Positions 29,226-39,898 of a stretch of DNA of 64,000 nt are shown here, piece by piece. Origin of the DNA: Pseudoips prasinana (Eukaryota > Arthropoda > Insecta > Lepidoptera > Nolidae); the NCBI GenBank assembly GCA_951640165.1, contig OX621246.1, forward strand, positions 6,287,001-6,351,000, in the 5' to 3' direction. The notes beneath the pieces are model-generated. The model was not told the origin of the DNA. It was given only the letters and a program-made list of their open reading frames with translations, and searched no databases. The number at the start of each line of letters is the position of its first letter. The first letter of the stretch is position 1. A program made the position numbers and the translations under genes.

Positions 29226-30405
29226 TAAGCCCTCACAATTAAGAGGCTTACATTCGAAGTAACAAGAAACCAATTACATCACAGTGTGAATAAACTTAGG
29301 ATAAAAAATATTCTTACGCTTTTTACATCAATCCAAAGCAAGGGCCAACCCGTCTGTCAAGCGTGGCGATTATGACTTATCTCCTCAAATGACAGACGCA
29401 ATTAAACCGCGGTCCTCGACAGCCCTGCTATTCCCAGCCGTGTTCTGCCTAAACGTTGCCTCACTGCTCCTGTATTATGCAGGAGCAGTGCGGCAACGTC
29501 CAGCCTGCCTGGCTGGCTTATCGTACTCATATACTATATATGATTATCGTACTCATATATCATATAATAACTCATGGACATATACAATAATGGAATTATC
29601 ATAAAACTGAAGTGTCTCAACTTTTGAATTTCTCAACAGATTCTATATAATAGAAGTAGTATGAATAGTTATGATAGTATATGAAACGTTTAATATTTTT
29701 ACAGAAGAAAAAAATACGCAATGAAATATTACGTATTAGGAGGAATAGCATTTTGTTTACTTTAAATAGTTTAGTTTCATGTTCAGGTCTTCAACGTCCA
29801 CTATATATTGTACACCTTGTATAAGACTTATCTTTTTGTTGGGAGCTAAAATTGCCTACCTATCTACTAAGTAGCCCGTTTTATTTACATAAACCCATTA
29901 TGTGCACTTGTAAAATTAAATAGTCTACACAATATGCGTACTATTAAAACTACGTTTATAGAATTGCTGATTCCTCGTCATTTGAGGTGCGATCTTGTTT
30001 TTATACAACTATGCGATGAAAACTGATGCGCTTTCCTGATGCGCCGCGTACGGGTCAGCCCCAACATTATCATGAGCTGTGTGGCCAGCAGACTCGATTG
30101 TCTGTATGTGAGTCGCTGCTGCAAGCTGTCCACCTCAGTGTTAAAAGAGTGGCAGTGATCGTGTATGTGAGTGTAGTTATAGGAATAGAAATACTAATAT
30201 AGGTGTAAGAATTATTTTTAAATTATTGAGTCGTGTTACTTGAAATAAATAAATTATTATTATTATAATCGCCACGCTTAGCAGACGGGTTAGGCTTTAC
30301 TTTGGATTTATGTAAAAAGCGTAAGAATATTTTTTATGCTAAGTTTATTCACACTGTGATGTAATTGGTTTCTTCCTACTTTTTATAAAACATTGTGAGG
30401 GCTCA
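29226..30405. repeat. Long inverted repeat (about 145-bp arms)
   Basis: Left arm 29226-29375, right arm 30265-30405, inverted, with matching stretches such as 'accaattacatcacagtgtg' and 'atattcttacgctttttaca'. The arm inner ends carry the RTE-tail word 'agcgtggcgattat'. The 890-bp centre has a 19-bp-arm hairpin (29454-29498) and no gene. Confidence 0.8.
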
Positions 30406-30664
30406 TTCGTAAATCAAACTAATTTTATTATAATATGAAAAGCAATTATTATTACATATTTCTATATATTTAATTTATATGAATGGAAATTCAATGGAGA
30501 ATAGATTCAGGAACAAAATTTTATCAACTTATGCATAATGTCCCCGTTTTACCGTTACCAACGTATTCCACATTTTCACCAAAGAGTTTTAAAACTAGAC
30601 CAATATTTTCGTAAGCAATTTATATATGATCTACATACATAAGTACGTGCATTCCAGCGCATTT

Positions 30665-30930
30665 TACGGGCCTGCTGGTGTGGTTGGCAAGTGCTTACTT
30701 TTCACGCCGGAGGTCGTGGGTTCGAGGAGGATCACAGATATTTGTGTGCGTGAACGTGTCTGTTTGTTCTGAGTCTGGGTGTAATCATCTATATAAGTAT
30801 GTATTTACTAAAGAAAAGTAGTATAATATGTAGTATATCAGTTATCTGGTTTCCATAGTACAAGCTCTGCTTAGTTTGGAATCAGATGGCCGTGGGTAAA
30901 TAATGTCCCAGGATATTATTATTATTATAT
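30665..30930 (+). mobile_element. SINE-A, full copy
   Basis: A box 'tggtgtggttggcaagtg', a B-box side 'gtgggttcgagga' (partly lost), 'gtgtgcgtgaacgtgtctg', 'tctggtttccatagtacaag', 'atcagatggccgtggg', and an (ATT)n tail. Confidence 0.8.
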
Positions 30931-31169
30931 TTCAAGGCACGAAGGATAGTCTATTATCCAACCTGAGCTCGAAAGCATATATCGGGAATCAAATCCACCC
31001 ACCTAGCAGATGACTTACACAACCCGTTACAGTTTACAACAAACTGTACATAGAGGTGAAGTCGAACCTTTTTATATTGTTAACATTAATTTATTGTTCT
31101 CAAGTAAGTGACATTTGTGTATGTTTTAAAGAATTAAGAATAAAGTTTCTTTAAACATAACCCGGAGAT

Positions 31170-31183
31170 AGGTCGTCAAACTA
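31170..31183. repeat. Target-site duplication (left), 14 bp
   Basis: AGGTCGTCAAACTA, repeated exactly at 36931-36944. A 14-bp duplication is characteristic of R1 insertions. Confidence 0.9.
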
Positions 31184-31821
31184 GGGGTGCTAGGTCGGAA
31201 AACCTCCTCGTGGTGCACCCTGGGCACGAGCGGCAGTCTTTCTTAATATTTTGGGAGAGACTGCTGCTCGTGGCGAATATTCCGACACAGGGGGGGGGGG
31301 GCGGAATCTGCCAAGATCCTGTGGTCGTATCTTGGCGGACCTTCCATACATCATGTATGGTAGGAATTCCGCAACGACCACCCGCGTGTTAGTGCCGTGC
31401 GCGGGGACCCGTACGGGGGGATGAAGGAGTCCTGGAGGTTGAGTTGGTGAGGGGTCGGGCAGTAGTTATCCCTCACCCGCAACACGCCTCTTTGGTCCGG
31501 ATTTCCCCTTACACGGGCGGTCGGGGTCTAGCCGGGCCCCGATCAATCGGCTGCGACGTCCGGTCGGACGGCCGTCAAGGCTAGCCATGGGTAGGCGTAA
31601 CTGCAGGTGGCGTCTGGGCTGGCGCCGTGTGCCGGTCTGCAGACGAAGGCGCGCGCCGTGCTGGACATTGGGCTGTCCAGTATCAGTTCGCGTTGGAGGT
31701 CTCGCAGATTGGCATAATCCCATGGCTATACCGCCCAATATCCCTGGTGCTTGTAAAGCATCCCCTTTGAGGGCTCGATGGAGGGTGGGGAATTGGGTTG
31801 GTGAACGCCATTTTATCATTT

Positions 31822-33690
31822 ATGGAAGAAAAACAGAATACACAAATTGCCCAACCGCAAGTTAAGGTAATCGCCTTAACTCCTGAGGAGCTAGCGGGTG
31901 TGCCAGGTGTGGTGCACCCCATAGCAGATAAAGAGGTGAAGGTAGCGAAGGCTGCTTCTAAGAAGAAGGCCGCTAGAAAGGTCAGGGAGACCTTTTCCCG
32001 TCCGGCCACTCCAGTACCTGGACCATCGAGGGAACAAGCCGCGGGCACGGAGAGCGATAGCTCTCTTAGGTCCGCGGTTTCCATGGAGTCGGTATCCAGC
32101 CGAGATGGCCGCGCGGAGACTCCTGGCTCGAAACGGACGAGACGCGCCGAAAAGGATGGGCGTCAGGTCAAGGCCGCAAAGCTTTGTGGGAAGACCGACG
32201 GGAGTGTGCTGGAGCTAGAGAACCAGCGGCTACGCTCCCAGTTGGCCTCCTTAGAGGCGCGGGTGGCCGCCATGTCGGCGGAGATGGCGGAGCTTCGTAA
32301 GAGGGATATCGGGGCTTATCCGCCATTGCCTTCGCCATCCCAGCAGTCACCACCTGCTCCGCGGTCAGCGCCGTCTTTGAGACCGTCTCCGCCGCCGGCA
32401 CCGGTTGTCCACGCTCCATCGTCGCCGCAACCGGCACCGATAACTTGGAGGAGCAATTTAGATGCTCCCCGTGCTGTACCTGCTCGGGAAGACCACGTCT
32501 CGCCTGAAGACAGATTTGCGGCCATTCTGGACCGCAAACTGCGAGAAATGGGGCGCATCTGGGACCAGCGTTTGGTTCAGATGCGCCAGGAGGTCATGGC
32601 AGAGGTCTTTCCGGGCAGGGCCGTCCGCCCACCACTCGCTGGGAGCGGAGCGCCGCCCCAAGTGCCACCCACCGCGAAACGGGGTGGCCGGCAGCGGAGA
32701 CGGGCTGCCGCCGCAGAGGCCGCTGCGGCTAGGAATGCGACGATGCCGGTGCGGTCAGCGCCACCGCCACCCGCCGAGGGTACATGGGCCCAGGTGGTTG
32801 GCCGAAAGGCCAAGGCCAAGGCTGCCCACCTTAATCGGCCACTGCCGCCTTCGCCTCCAAAGAGGCCTATCGCACTGCCGCGACCTCCACCGTCCGCGGC
32901 AGTGACGATAAACTTGCCGTCGACCTCGGCCACTACCATGGCCGAGGTCTTGAAGATGGCAAGGACCAAAGTCCAATTGCAGGACCTTGGCCTGGAGGCT
33001 GGCCTTCGCCCCAAGAGGGCTTTGACCGGGGGTCTTATTTTGAGGATCCCTGGTCCAGAGGGGTCCGCGAAGGCGGAGGCCCTCACTACTCGGCTAAGGG
33101 AAGCCTTAGCTGAGACGGGTGCGGTGGTGGCGCATCCTGTCGTAATGGGAGAGCTCCGGGTGATGGACCTGGACGACTCCGCCGACCCCACCGAAGTGGC
33201 TGAAACAATAGCCACGGCGGGAGGATGTGCCGTCGCCGACGTAAAAGTCGGCGAAATTAGGTTCTCCCCGTCGGGCTTAGGTTCGGTGTGGGTTCGGTGC
33301 CCACTAGTGGCCGCCCGCAAATTAGCGGTAATCGGCCGGGTACTAGTGGGCTGGATGTCGGTCCGGGTGGTGGCGCTTCCACCCAGAGCTCTCCAGTGCT
33401 ACCGCTGCCTGGAGAAGGGGCACGTCAGGGTTCGGTGCACAGGGTGCGACCGGAGCGCGTCGTGCTTCGTCTGTGGCCAACAGGGCCACAAGGCGAAGGA
33501 ATGCATGGCGCGCGCCCCTCACTGCGTAGTGTGTGCCGACCTTGGCAGGCCGGCAAACCATCGCCTGGGCAGCGGTAGGTGCACGCCACCCAAGAGAAAG
33601 GGAGCGGGACGTCCTGCCACGTCCGCTCCTACATCGTCGCGGTCCAACGATCCGGGCTCTGGCCCCGGTGGGGTGTCCATGGAGGTCTAA
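31822..33690 (+). CDS. R1-clade ORF1 (Gag-like nucleic-acid binding protein)
   Basis: The start chosen is the first ATG, at 31822 (MEEKQNTQ...); 31798 would be a TTG. 622 codons, uninterrupted. The N-terminal third is charged and Ser/Pro-rich. Residues about 129-161 look like a coiled coil ('ELENQRLRSQLASLEARV'). A Pro/Ala-rich middle follows. The C-terminal part has a knuckle series: C526-x2-C529-x4-H534-x4-C539, C548-x2-C551-x4-H556-x4-C561, then a third, irregular one ('HCVVCADLG'). In this family ORF1p binds the element RNA and forms the RNP that carries ORF2p to the target. ORF2 begins in another frame around its stop. Confidence 0.92.
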   Translation: MEEKQNTQIAQPQVKVIALTPEELAGVPGVVHPIADKEVKVAKAASKKKAARKVRETFSRPATPVPGPSREQAAGTESDSSLRSAVSMESVSSRDGRAETPGSKRTRRAEKDGRQVKAAKLCGKTDGSVLELENQRLRSQLASLEARVAAMSAEMAELRKRDIGAYPPLPSPSQQSPPAPRSAPSLRPSPPPAPVVHAPSSPQPAPITWRSNLDAPRAVPAREDHVSPEDRFAAILDRKLREMGRIWDQRLVQMRQEVMAEVFPGRAVRPPLAGSGAPPQVPPTAKRGGRQRRRAAAAEAAAARNATMPVRSAPPPPAEGTWAQVVGRKAKAKAAHLNRPLPPSPPKRPIALPRPPPSAAVTINLPSTSATTMAEVLKMARTKVQLQDLGLEAGLRPKRALTGGLILRIPGPEGSAKAEALTTRLREALAETGAVVAHPVVMGELRVMDLDDSADPTEVAETIATAGGCAVADVKVGEIRFSPSGLGSVWVRCPLVAARKLAVIGRVLVGWMSVRVVALPPRALQCYRCLEKGHVRVRCTGCDRSASCFVCGQQGHKAKECMARAPHCVVCADLGRPANHRLGSGRCTPPKRKGAGRPATSAPTSSRSNDPGSGPGGVSMEV

Positions 33691-36600
33691 AATTCTTTCC
33701 CCCCCAACTTATTTTGCAGGGCAACTTGAACCACTGCATCGCTGCGCAAGCTCTTCTTGCGCAGACGATTGCTGAGCGTTCGGTTGCCCTAGCGATAGTG
33801 GCGGAGCCTCACTCCGTTCCCGACCACCCTCGTTGGTTCGGGGCGGATGGGGGCCTCGTCGCCATTTATTGGGCAGGGGGGGAACGTGACCCCTATTGCA
33901 CACTCCTGGCCAAGGGGCCCGGATTCGTCGTCGTGGAGTGGGGACCAGCAGTCGTGGTGGGCTGCTACATCTCCCCGAATTGCGGCCTCGCAAATTTTGA
34001 GGCGTACCTGGACGAGCTAACGAGCCATATTAGCTCTTACCAGTCCCGTCCGGTACTCGTCCTGGGCGATTTTAACGCCCACTCTAGCGCGTGGGGCGAT
34101 GCCCGGGACGACGTTCGAGGGGAGTTACTGCTGGAATGGGCCGCCGGACTGGACCTCCGTCTTTTAAATCGGGGTTCAGTCAGCACCTGTGTGCGGTGGC
34201 AGGGGGAGTCGATGACCGATATCGTCGACTTGACGTGGGCGACTCCCTCGGCCATGCACCTGGTCTCGGGGTGGAGAGTTGCGGAGGAAATTGCCACGCT
34301 GTCGGATCACCGACACATCGTTTTCAGCGTGGCCTTCCGTCCGCCCCGAGGCGGCCCTGACCGCAGTAATGTTGTCCCACCGCGGCGCTGGTGCCTACGC
34401 CGCTTGGACCGCGACATGTTGACGGCTGCCGCCGTCGCCATCGCCTGGGGTGCGAGTGAGGGTGGAGAGAGGATCCCGTCCGATCCCAATTCGCAAGCGG
34501 GCTGGTTCCGGGGCATCATGTCTCGCATCTGCGACACGTCGATGCCCCGGATCCGTCCGGGTGACAGACGAGGCTCGCAGTATTGGTGGTCGGCCGAAAT
34601 CGCGCGACTCCGTACGGAGTACGTCGCAGCGCGTCGCCGACACCAGCGGGCCCGTCGGAGGAGGCGAGCCAATGCCGAAGAGGCTGCCGGAGCGCACAGG
34701 GCGTATCAAGTCGCCGTCAAGGCGCTATCCATCGCGATAGTGGAAGCCAAAGCTCGGTCCTGGAACGAGCTCATCGAGGGACTGGATAGGGACCCATGGG
34801 GGCGCCCGTACAAAATGGTACTGGGCAAGCTCAGACCGTGGGTCCCTCCGTTGACGAGCACCCTGGACCCGGACTTTCTGAGGAGGGTGGTGGACACCCT
34901 CTTCCCTAGGGTCCAGGACAGTCCCTCGGACCCTCCGTCACCGTCGTACCATGATTGGGACGACCAGTTGGAGGTGATGGAGGGGGAGCTGGACCGAGCA
35001 GTACGGCGACTTGCGGCCCGAAATACCGCCCCTGGCCCGGATGGGATACCGGGCAGGGCGTGGGTTTGCGCCCTGGCAGTCCTGGGAAACCGGTTGAGGC
35101 AACTGTTCACCAGCTGCCTCCGTAGTACCGTGTTCCCCACCTGCTGGAAAGAGGCAAGGCTAGTGCTCTTGAGCAAGCCGGGCAGGACCGCCGATTCTCC
35201 CTCGGCGTTCCGACCAATATGCTTGCTGGACGAGGTGGGCAAGCTCTTTGAGCGTGTCATCGCCGCCCGTCTCAGACATCGTCAACGCCTTCAACTCCGT
35301 CCCCTGGCGGGCGATACGGGAGGCACTGGTCCATCACAACGTGCCTCCCTATCTCCGTGGTATAGTCGGGGCATATTTGCGCGACAGGACGATTCAATTC
35401 GTCGGTCGGAACGGGACTGAGTTCCGGAGGGAGCTCTCCTGCGGGGTTCCTCAGGGGTCCGTGCTAGGACCTCTGCTATGGAGCCTCGCATACGATGCGG
35501 TCCTGAGGATAAGCCTCCCTCCCGGGGTGAGCGTCGTCTGCTATGCGGACGACACGCTCGTCATAGCCCGGGAGGCAAGTTTCCAGCGGGCGGTACGGCT
35601 CGCCGAACTCGGTGTCGCGTGTGTCGTCGCGGCCATAACGAGACTGGGCCTTCGGGTAGCGCCTCACAAAACCGAGGCGCTATGGTTCCACGGCTTACGC
35701 CGTAGGGAGGAACCACCCAGTACATCGATGCGTGTAGGTGACGCAGAGGTCAGGGTGGGGCGGTACATGAAGTACCTGGGCCTCACCCTAGACAGCCGAT
35801 GGGGCTTCGAGGAGCATTTCGAGCGTCTGGCCCCCCGAGTGCGCCGGGTAACCGGCGCGTTACACCGGCTTTTGCCGAACCTCGGGGGTCCCAGGGAAGA
35901 AGTTCGCCGCCTCTACGGAGGTGTCGTGCGGTCCATGGTCCTTTATCGGGCGCCCGTCTGGTCTGAACGCCTGACGGGCGCCTCCCGCTGCAGGGCTATC
36001 TTGAACAGCCTGCAGCGTGTGGTGGCCATACGGATCGCACGAGGATATCGAACGATATCCTTTGAGGCGGCGACACTCCTGGCGCGCTTTCCACCGTTTG
36101 ATCTCCTGGCGGCAGTCGACGCGACGGTTTTCACCGAAATCCGCGTCCGCCGGGAGAGCGGTGAGGCGCCAGAGCAGACGCTCGTTGCCTACAGGCGGGA
36201 AGCACACCGGCGCGTACTTGTACAGTGGCGCGCAAGGCTTGAGTTGCGGCTGAACGCGCGCCAACGTGCCGTCGGTGCTATCCTGCCTCACCTCGAGGCC
36301 TGGGTGGGAAGGAAGGGCGGTTGCGTCACCTACAGACTGACTCAGATACTCACCGGACACGGGTGTTTCGGTGAGTATCTGTGCCGGATCGGCCGAGAAG
36401 TGACGACACACTGTCACCATTGCGGGAGCGACCTGGACTCTGCCCAGCATACGCTGGAGGAGTGCCCGGCCTGGGAGGCCAAGAGACGAGTCCTGGTCGC
36501 TGAGATCGGACGGGATCTTTCGCCGCCAGCAGTCATGTATGCGATGCTGGCTGGCGACTCCACCAAATGGGACGCCGTGGTCTCCTTCTGCGAAGCAGTC

Positions 36601-36693
36601 ATGCTCCAGAAGGAGGCCGCCGAGCGGGATCGGGAGCGAGCCGACCCCGCTCGTAGACGGAGGAGGCGTCGGGGCGGCGGCGGCAGCCGTTAG
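33672..36693 (+). pseudogene. R1-clade ORF2 (endonuclease-RT), broken by internal deletion
   Basis: Frame 1 starts around the ORF1 stop with no ATG nearby, so coupled reinitiation or frameshifting is likely. The AP-type endonuclease has 'LILQGNLNH', 'VAEPHS', 'LVLGDFNAHSSAWGD' (about 34058-34100) and 'SDHRHIVF' (34302 on). The RT starts with 'NTAPGPDGIPG' and reaches 'GKLFERVIAARL' near 35277. There the frame changes to the one reading 'DIVNAFNSVPWRAI', 'GVPQGSVLGP', catalytic 'CYADDTLVIA' (35542-35553) and the CCHC 'HCHHCGSDLDSAQHTLEEC', with a stop at 36691. Compared with the other R1-like protein in this window, about 45 residues (the 'GFxxGxST' segment) are missing at the join. The deletion shifts the frame, so no complete ORF2p can be made. 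Confidence 0.93.
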
Positions 36694-36930
36694 CCCTACT
36701 CCCCTCGGGGTTGCGGTGGCAGTATGAGAAGTGTCCTCTACTGCTGCCATGTGCAAGCAGCCCCGGGAAGACAGCGAACTGTTTGTGGCACAGTCGCTGT
36801 GCCGTACTGGCAGGAGTCGGCAAATGGGGAGGGCAACTCACAGTCCTCCCCGGTGCGTGTCCCGACCATCTGGGACACGGCGCAAAAGGGGGGCACCGGA
36901 GCAGCATACCCGCGTTCCCGGGGCTCAAAA

Positions 36931-36944
36931 AGGTCGTCAAACTA
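36931..36944. repeat. Target-site duplication (right), 14 bp
   Basis: An exact copy of 31170-31183. It follows the element's 3' 'ctcaaaa'. Confidence 0.9.
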
Positions 36945-36994
36945 AATCTTCTTAAAATTCTATAGTATGAATGGTCGCACTGTTTAGTATGGCG

Positions 36995-37100
36995 GTTTTG
37001 ACTGCCCCGCAGGTCTAGCGGTAGCATGTTCAACCACAGGTAATGGTTACGAGGTTTGAATCCCAGGTCAGCCCAAAAAGTTTTATTGGGATTTTTGCAT
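36995..37100 (+). mobile_element. SINE-C head fragment
   Basis: 'gcaggtctagcggtagcatg' (A box) and 'gaggtttgaatcccagg' (B box), then the body start 'ttttattgggatttttg'. Not a functional tRNA: the stem does not close. Confidence 0.65.
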
Positions 37101-37159
37101 GTTGATGTGCTACACGTTGTTCAATTCGATAAGCCAATCTCTTTAAATTCGTCCACATT

Positions 37160-37390
37160 TGTGTTACGCCGCTAGTCGTGGGTTCGATTCCCATCCAGGA
37201 GCAGCAATTTGTGTGCATGAACTTGTATGTTATTCCTGAGTGTGGGTGTAATTATCTATATAAGAATGTATTTACAAAAGACAAGTAGTAAAAGTAGTTA
37301 TCTGGTTTTCATAGTACAAGCTCTGCTTAGGTAGCGATCAGATGGCCGTGGCCGTGAGTGACTAATGACGCAGGATAGTTATTTATTATT
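37160..37390 (+). mobile_element. SINE-A, A box lost
   Basis: B box 'gggttcgattcccatcc', 'aatttgtgtgcatgaac', 'ttatctggttttcatagtac', 'aagctctgcttaggtagcga', 'tcagatggccgtggcc'. The 3' tail lies near 37390. Confidence 0.7.
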
Positions 37391-37394
37391 TTAT

Positions 37395-37930
37395 TTATTT
37401 ATCACAACAAAAAGTTCTTAATGTACACAAAAAAAACTAGTTTGTTTTGAAAAGATAGGACAAAGTTTGGAAGTTCCAAACGCAGGGATTTGAAGCAAAG
37501 TTCAAAGGTTTAAAGAGATAAAAGCTGGGTTTTGTTACTGGAAATCGATGCCGAGCCCCATGAAAAGGGGATTTGTAACTTTCTCAATGTATAGATTCAC
37601 CTTTTTAAACACAGAGTAGTAAATCAAGTAGAAGCCCCTTTTTTGATAATTCAAAAAATGTCTGCGGGTGGGTATGTCGGAGTAGCACCGTCTGAACGTA
37701 ACCTGTCGTATCTCGGCGTCTGATGGCACGGGTACGCGGCTATGAGGTGTCGTTTTTGTGGTATTCCGTAGAGTCTGATTCTATATAATATAATGTGCCA
37801 TGCACATAGCTTATTCAATATAATGTTTAACCAAGGCTTTGTGCCGAGATCACAGCTCAATTTCTACATTACAAAACAACGGGTGGTATAGACGTGAAAC
37901 GTGGCATTCAGAATTAATAAATAAATATTT
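37395..37930. other. No recognisable gene
   Basis: Overlapping antisense frames at 37535-37860 have no recognisable similarity. Possibly the UTR of an unidentified element. Confidence 0.4.
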
Positions 37931-37934
37931 ACAA

Positions 37935-38240
37935 CTAAGACACCGCCATCCCAAACCAGGCAGAGTCTGTACTATGGCAACCAGACAACTGATTAACATA
38001 CTTATATAATCTAAATAATATTTAATTATTTTTTAATAATAATAATAATTTATTACAGATAAAATTCTTAACAACTAAGACATAAAATAAAACTACAAAT
38101 ACAATTTTTTTTAATTATAAACTACAAATACACCCATATTATAGATAAATTGCACAGTGCTCATCACACAAAGTTGGGGATCGAATCCGCGACCTTTGGC
38201 TTAGCAACCAGGGCCAATAACCACTAGCCCAAAAGCCAAC
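37935..38240 (-). mobile_element. SINE-B with inner AT-rich expansion
   Basis: 3' module 'ccatcccaaaccaggcagag' and 'ctatggcaaccagacaactg', an (AAT)n/A-rich expansion at 38000-38110, then the head 'ggggatcgaatccgcgacct' (B-box side) and 'aaccactagccc'. Confidence 0.65.
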
Positions 38241-38394
38241 TCATAAATTTCAATTTGTGTCTACATATTTCTTTCTTGAAACTTATGTTCGTCAAGAAAT
38301 ACAGTAATTTACTGACATGAGAAAAAGCTAGGTTTTTATAAAAATATATTTTAATAAAATGCTTAACTTAAATATACTAAAAGAAAGTCGCTAC
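38241..38394. other. Short AT-rich spacer
   Basis: No feature. Confidence 0.3.
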
Positions 38395-38521
38395 GTACAC
38401 ACGGCTACATATCAAGCTATACGTTTCTAATATAAGCTGACCTCTCATTGTATGGAAATCCTATACAACTCGAGATCAGCTTATACTGGAAATGTATAGC
38501 TTGATATGTAGCCGTGTGTAC
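38395..38521. mobile_element. Fold-back MITE, full copy (127 bp)
   Basis: Arms of about 50 bp (38395-38444 and 38472-38521) begin GTACACACGGCTACATATCA and pair with a few mismatches. Relatives: a half copy near 58436-58495 and a shorter fold-back at 59395-59466. All share 'gtatagcttgat' and 'ataagctgacct'. Confidence 0.8.
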
Positions 38522-38602
38522 ATCAAGGGTGACGGCCGTTGGTTTTATATAAAAAGTATACATGCACGCCAACAACCCACGCTACAAATCAATTTTTTAC
38601 AC

Positions 38603-38607
38603 AGTCG
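38603..38607. repeat. 5-bp target duplication, left (AGTCG)
   Basis: AGTCG directly precedes the element terminus CACAGTG and is repeated at 39939-39943 directly after the other terminus. Confidence 0.8.
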
Positions 38608-38855
38608 CACAGTGGTTCGTGTAGAACAAGCTAGCTGGACAATATTATTTGTTTCGATTTTTATTTATAAATGAGGTTATTAAGCAAAGATATAAGGGTC
38701 ATAATACTATTTGAGGTCCATTGGTCGTTTGAGCAGGTATAGTGAAATAAAAACACAATATTTTTTTAAACAATTTTATAAATAAATTTAACTATAAATG
38801 TAACTATAAAATCTAATATTAGATACATAAAATACCTACTTAAAAACTAAATCGA

Positions 38856-39413
38856 TCACTCATCATCACTATCATCAGATGAATCATCCATTGAATAGTC
38901 ATGATCATGAGTGGCAGAACTATGAAAACTAGAAACTATATTAACATTTTGTTCCTTAAAGCTAGGTTGAACTAATAAATCTAGGACTTCGATAGGGAAT
39001 GAACCTATTTTCTTCCGGGGAATTTCTCTTAAACCATTTATTACAGGGTCAGATGTTATCAATAACATATTAAGTAAATCTCTATTCGTAGCTATTCGCG
39101 ATCGTTTTCGTGTGTTGTGTTCACGAAATCTTCTGCAGTCCTTATTCCGAGCTTCCTGTGCTTCCTCGGAAAGCTGGCCTATAGGCAGAAGTGACGATTT
39201 AATTACCTCGCCACTGTGCAGAAGTATTTTGTGAACAGTCGCGGGCATATAATACCATGGATAGAGATTTACGTAAAGTTGTCTGGTTTCTTGAGCTAAG
39301 GTTACAAATTTTTCAATATTTATGTCATATCCTGATGATAAAGTACGAAGTAGTATGCTAAATTTTTGTATAAGTGAAACATCTAACCCTGTAATATCGG
39401 CACTTGCCGTTTA
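38856..39413 (-). CDS. Transib transposase, C-terminal exon (partial)
   Basis: Reading from 39408 to a TGA at 38856-38858, about 184 codons are open without an initiating ATG at the front. The internal ATG at 39248 is not the likely start. Upstream on this strand is a long pyrimidine tract, then an AG, as before a 3' splice site, so this is probably a terminal exon. It contains 'VHKILLHSGEVIKSSLLPIG' then 'QLSEEAQEARNK', 'RRFREHNTRKRSR' and 'LLITSDPVINGLRE'. These line up with the end of the RAG1 core (helix with HK..H, the 'SE' glutamate of the DDE triad, and NK..RRFR). It ends in an acidic tail 'MDDSSDDSDDE'. It supplies the third catalytic residue; the two aspartates would lie in the lost upstream part. 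Confidence 0.8.
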
Positions 39414-39898
39414 AAGAAAAAAAAAGAAAAAAATTTGTTGTGCAAATAATTCGCAATATTTTTTTCTACTAATTACTACTAGATACTTGTGAGAATCATA
39501 TAAAATAGATTTTACAGAGTGGACATGAGTGGACATGTAATATTTTGACTATTGAATTCAAAAATATGGGTGAAAAAGTCCACTTTTATCGAAACATTTA
39601 ATTTAATAAAATTAAATAATGAAGATCCTGTGATAAAAATTAACTAAAACAAAACTACTTACCCTTATGTACACAATCCATCACAAAAACACTATCACAA
39701 ATTTCTTTTAGTGACTTAAAATAATGTTAACAATATGGTGTAAAAATGCAAATGAATGCACTTTGAATTATCAACACTTTATATACTTACCTTAATGACG
39801 GGCCTAATGAGGGTAATTACGAAAATTAATAGATGTATTCCTTAATGTATAGGGCTAATGAGTTCATCTTAATAATTAACTATTAGGAATTGAAGAGT

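Larger units (their letters stand above)
31184..36930 (+). mobile_element. R1-clade non-LTR retrotransposon, near full length
   Basis: 5747 bp between the 14-bp duplications. 5' UTR 31184-31821 (with a G12 run near 31290-31301), ORF1 31822-33690, ORF2 about 33672-36693 in two frames, and a 3' UTR ending in AAAA at 36930. It is much more GC-rich than its surroundings. Its organisation (ORF1 with CCHC knuckles; ORF2 with AP-endonuclease, RT and C-terminal CCHC) is that of the R1/TRAS/SART clade. Inactivated by a deletion in the RT. Confidence 0.95.

Noticed and set aside
32168..36756. Long minus-strand open frames (for example 32577-33320, 34706-35260, 35860-36756)
   Set aside because: They are antisense shadows of the GC-rich R1-clade ORF1/ORF2. 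The plus strand has the conserved motifs.
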